Source: Gp6-AA40 sp035647075 (GTDB lineage: Bacteria; Acidobacteriota; Vicinamibacteria; Vicinamibacterales; UBA2999). From it: 25,164 bases of DNA. Below the pieces are notes generated by a model. The model saw only the letters and a program-made list of their open reading frames with translations. It did not search any database and was not told where the DNA came from. The translations under genes were made by a program, and so were the position numbers. Numbering within the stretch: position 1 is the stretch's first letter; each line of letters begins with the position of its first letter. The stretch spans positions 1-25,164 of the forward strand of contig DASROF010000241.1 in NCBI GenBank assembly GCA_035647075.1, in the 5' to 3' direction. This document shows, in pieces, positions 24,078-25,164 of this stretch.

Positions 24078-24797
24078 ATGCGATTCCTTATCGTTCTGGC
24101 AGCAACGATGCTCGTCGTGTCACTTCGGGCTCAGTCCCCGACCACGTTCGAAGTTGCCTCGATCAAACCGAACAAGAGTGGCGCACCCGGGTCAGAGACC
24201 GACACGTCGCCTGGCCGAGTCAGCGTGATCAACGCCACGCCGTTGTCGCTGCTTCTTCGCGCATTTGGCGTGTCGGCCTTCCAGGTCGCTGGAGCGCCCG
24301 ACTGGGTCCGCACGGAGCGCTACGACGTGGTCGCGACGGTGCCGGAAGGTCGCGTCCTCAACGACCTGGACCGGCAACCCTTTTTCGAAAAGATGCTCAC
24401 GGAGCGATGGCAGCTTCGATACCACCGCGAGACACGGAACCTGCGCGTGTATTCGCTGGTGAACGACGGTTCGAAGCTGGTGCCGCATACCGGGCCCGGC
24501 GAATATGGCATGAAGGTGGAGCGGGCGGGTCCTCGCGTGATCCTTCGGAGCACGCGAGGCAACATGCCGCGATTGACCGAGATCCTCAGCGGGTTTATCG
24601 GGAGCGTGGTCACTAACGATTCGGGTCTCGGCGGCGAGTACGACTTCACGCTCGAATGGATTCAGGATGCGGCGGCAACCGACTCCGGGCCAACGCTGGT
24701 CACCGCGCTGCGCGAGCTCGGACTTCGCCTCGTGTCCGCTGAGAAGCCAGCGCCAGTGATCGTCATCGACCAGATCGAAAGGCCATCTGAGAATTGA
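24078..24797 (+). CDS. TIGR03435 family secreted protein
   Basis: A 239-residue exported protein of TIGR03435, a family much expanded in soil Acidobacteriota and of unknown function. Signal peptide about 1-18, then the signature TFEVASIKPNKSG, LLLRAFGVSAFQVAGAPDW, YDVVATVPEG, MLTERWQLRYHRETRNLRVYSLV, LGGEYDFTLEW and the closing LRLVSAEKPAPVIVIDQIERP. ATG 24078 has GGGAGGA just before it, so the longer open frame is not used. Members are often encoded near M56 peptidases; such a gene lies 12 kb away here. Confidence 0.93.
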   Translation: MRFLIVLAATMLVVSLRAQSPTTFEVASIKPNKSGAPGSETDTSPGRVSVINATPLSLLLRAFGVSAFQVAGAPDWVRTERYDVVATVPEGRVLNDLDRQPFFEKMLTERWQLRYHRETRNLRVYSLVNDGSKLVPHTGPGEYGMKVERAGPRVILRSTRGNMPRLTEILSGFIGSVVTNDSGLGGEYDFTLEWIQDAAATDSGPTLVTALRELGLRLVSAEKPAPVIVIDQIERPSEN

Positions 24798-24805
24798 GTG
24801 CCGGC

Positions 24806-24819
24806 TTGACTTGAGTCAA
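24806..24819. promoter_or_regulatory. Short dyad upstream of the zinc-ribbon gene
   Basis: TTGACT and AGTCAA are exact complements around a 2-base centre, 39 bases before ATG 24859. The left half is also a near-consensus -35, but no -10 stands at the right distance. It may be an operator or chance. Confidence 0.25.
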
Positions 24820-24858
24820 ATAGAAGGCGCGGCGGGACGGTTTAGACTTCTGCCGCCT

Positions 24859-25014
24859 ATGCCCGCAACCCCGACCAAGACCGGCCTTCGGTGCCCCTCG
24901 TGCAAGCAGCTCGTAGGCGTCATCGAAAACCGACTGCCTCATCGAGTGCTCTTCTGGTGCCCTGCGTGTAATCACCGCTGGTCCACCGACGAGCCTATAA
25001 CCCCGAAGCGCTAG
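24859..25014 (+). CDS. Small zinc-ribbon protein
   Basis: A 51-residue protein with two CPxC knuckles (Cys12/Cys15 in CPSC, Cys34/Cys37 in CPAC) separated by 18 residues, the layout of a zinc ribbon, followed by NHRWSTDE. No Shine-Dalgarno precedes ATG 24859; a TTG at 24811 would add residues with no homology. Function unknown; such ribbons may bind nucleic acid or simply be structural. Confidence 0.55.
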   Translation: MPATPTKTGLRCPSCKQLVGVIENRLPHRVLFWCPACNHRWSTDEPITPKR

Positions 25015-25030
25015 CGCGCTGCCCGCCCGA

Positions 25031-25164
25031 GTGGAAATCGTTCTGTGGGAGTTGCACTCCCCGACTGAGCTGCCTGCGCGCTGTGTCTATCGCTCTGCTC
25101 CAGACTGGCCGCACGTTGTCGTCGTCGCCGTCGGAGAGACAGAGCCGATCAACGAGCGCGTTCA
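25031..25164 (+). CDS. Partial hypothetical protein, cut by the window end
   Basis: An open frame from GTG 25031 runs off the window. Its 44 residues begin MEIVLWELHSPTELPARCVY and continue with a hydrophobic strand (HVVVVAVGE), a composition plausible for a soluble protein. No family is recognised and no ribosome binding site is clear. Confidence 0.38.
   Translation, partial: MEIVLWELHSPTELPARCVYRSAPDWPHVVVVAVGETEPINERV

Overview
The window is GC-rich, gene-dense and entirely bacterial. A protein beginning with the FEVASIKP signature of the TIGR03435 family, a BlaI/M56 pair whose M56 partner has a long C-terminal tail, a DUF2934 protein and BIG2-type secreted proteins together suggest a soil Acidobacteriota genome, perhaps the Vicinamibacteria branch. 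This placement is inferred from protein families, not from a marker gene. No phage, transposase or CRISPR array is visible.

Left part (1-8.1 kb). After about 700 bases with no supportable gene come a DUF892/YciF-like ferritin-fold protein, a DUF2934 protein, and a Ku gene followed 3 bp later by a 121-residue protein that is only the C-terminal OB-fold of a LigD-type DNA ligase. A TonB-dependent receptor lies convergent to these, with a long CACGAAG-type inverted repeat in its leader. Next are a degenerate response-regulator receiver, two tandem arginine tRNAs (UCG, CCG), a PilZ protein tail-to-tail with a membrane-anchored PEGA protein, and a small unknown gene followed by a Flp-type pilin and a good intrinsic terminator.

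Middle part (8.1-15 kb). A PhoX-like (DUF839) secreted protein is divergent from a BlaI-type repressor. The repressor gene overlaps a BlaR1-like M56 peptidase gene that is interrupted by an in-frame amber codon just before its HExxH motif. Then come a periplasmic CX5R phosphatase, a secreted FN3/Ig-like protein and an AhpD/CMD-family protein.

Right part (15-22.5 kb) is the most coherent unit. A minus-strand operon runs: CRP-domain/thioredoxin-reductase-like flavoprotein (lacking CxxC), UBP-type zinc finger, EgtB-like sulfoxide synthase, EgtD histidine methyltransferase, DUF5996 protein. The last four genes overlap one another and only 17 bp separate the first two. Pointing at its 3' end, 10 bp away, is a two-gene ABC importer: an OpuCA/ProV-like ATPase and a fused permease plus OpuAC-type binding protein, the architecture of the ergothioneine importer EgtU. 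I read this as a combined ergothioneine (or related thiol-histidine) synthesis and uptake locus with redox accessory proteins. No egtA, egtC or egtE is present.

The right edge (22.5-25.2 kb) holds a lipoprotein with three BIG2-like repeats and a lamin-tail domain, a divergent TIGR03435 protein, a tiny zinc ribbon, and the start of an unidentified gene cut by the window end.
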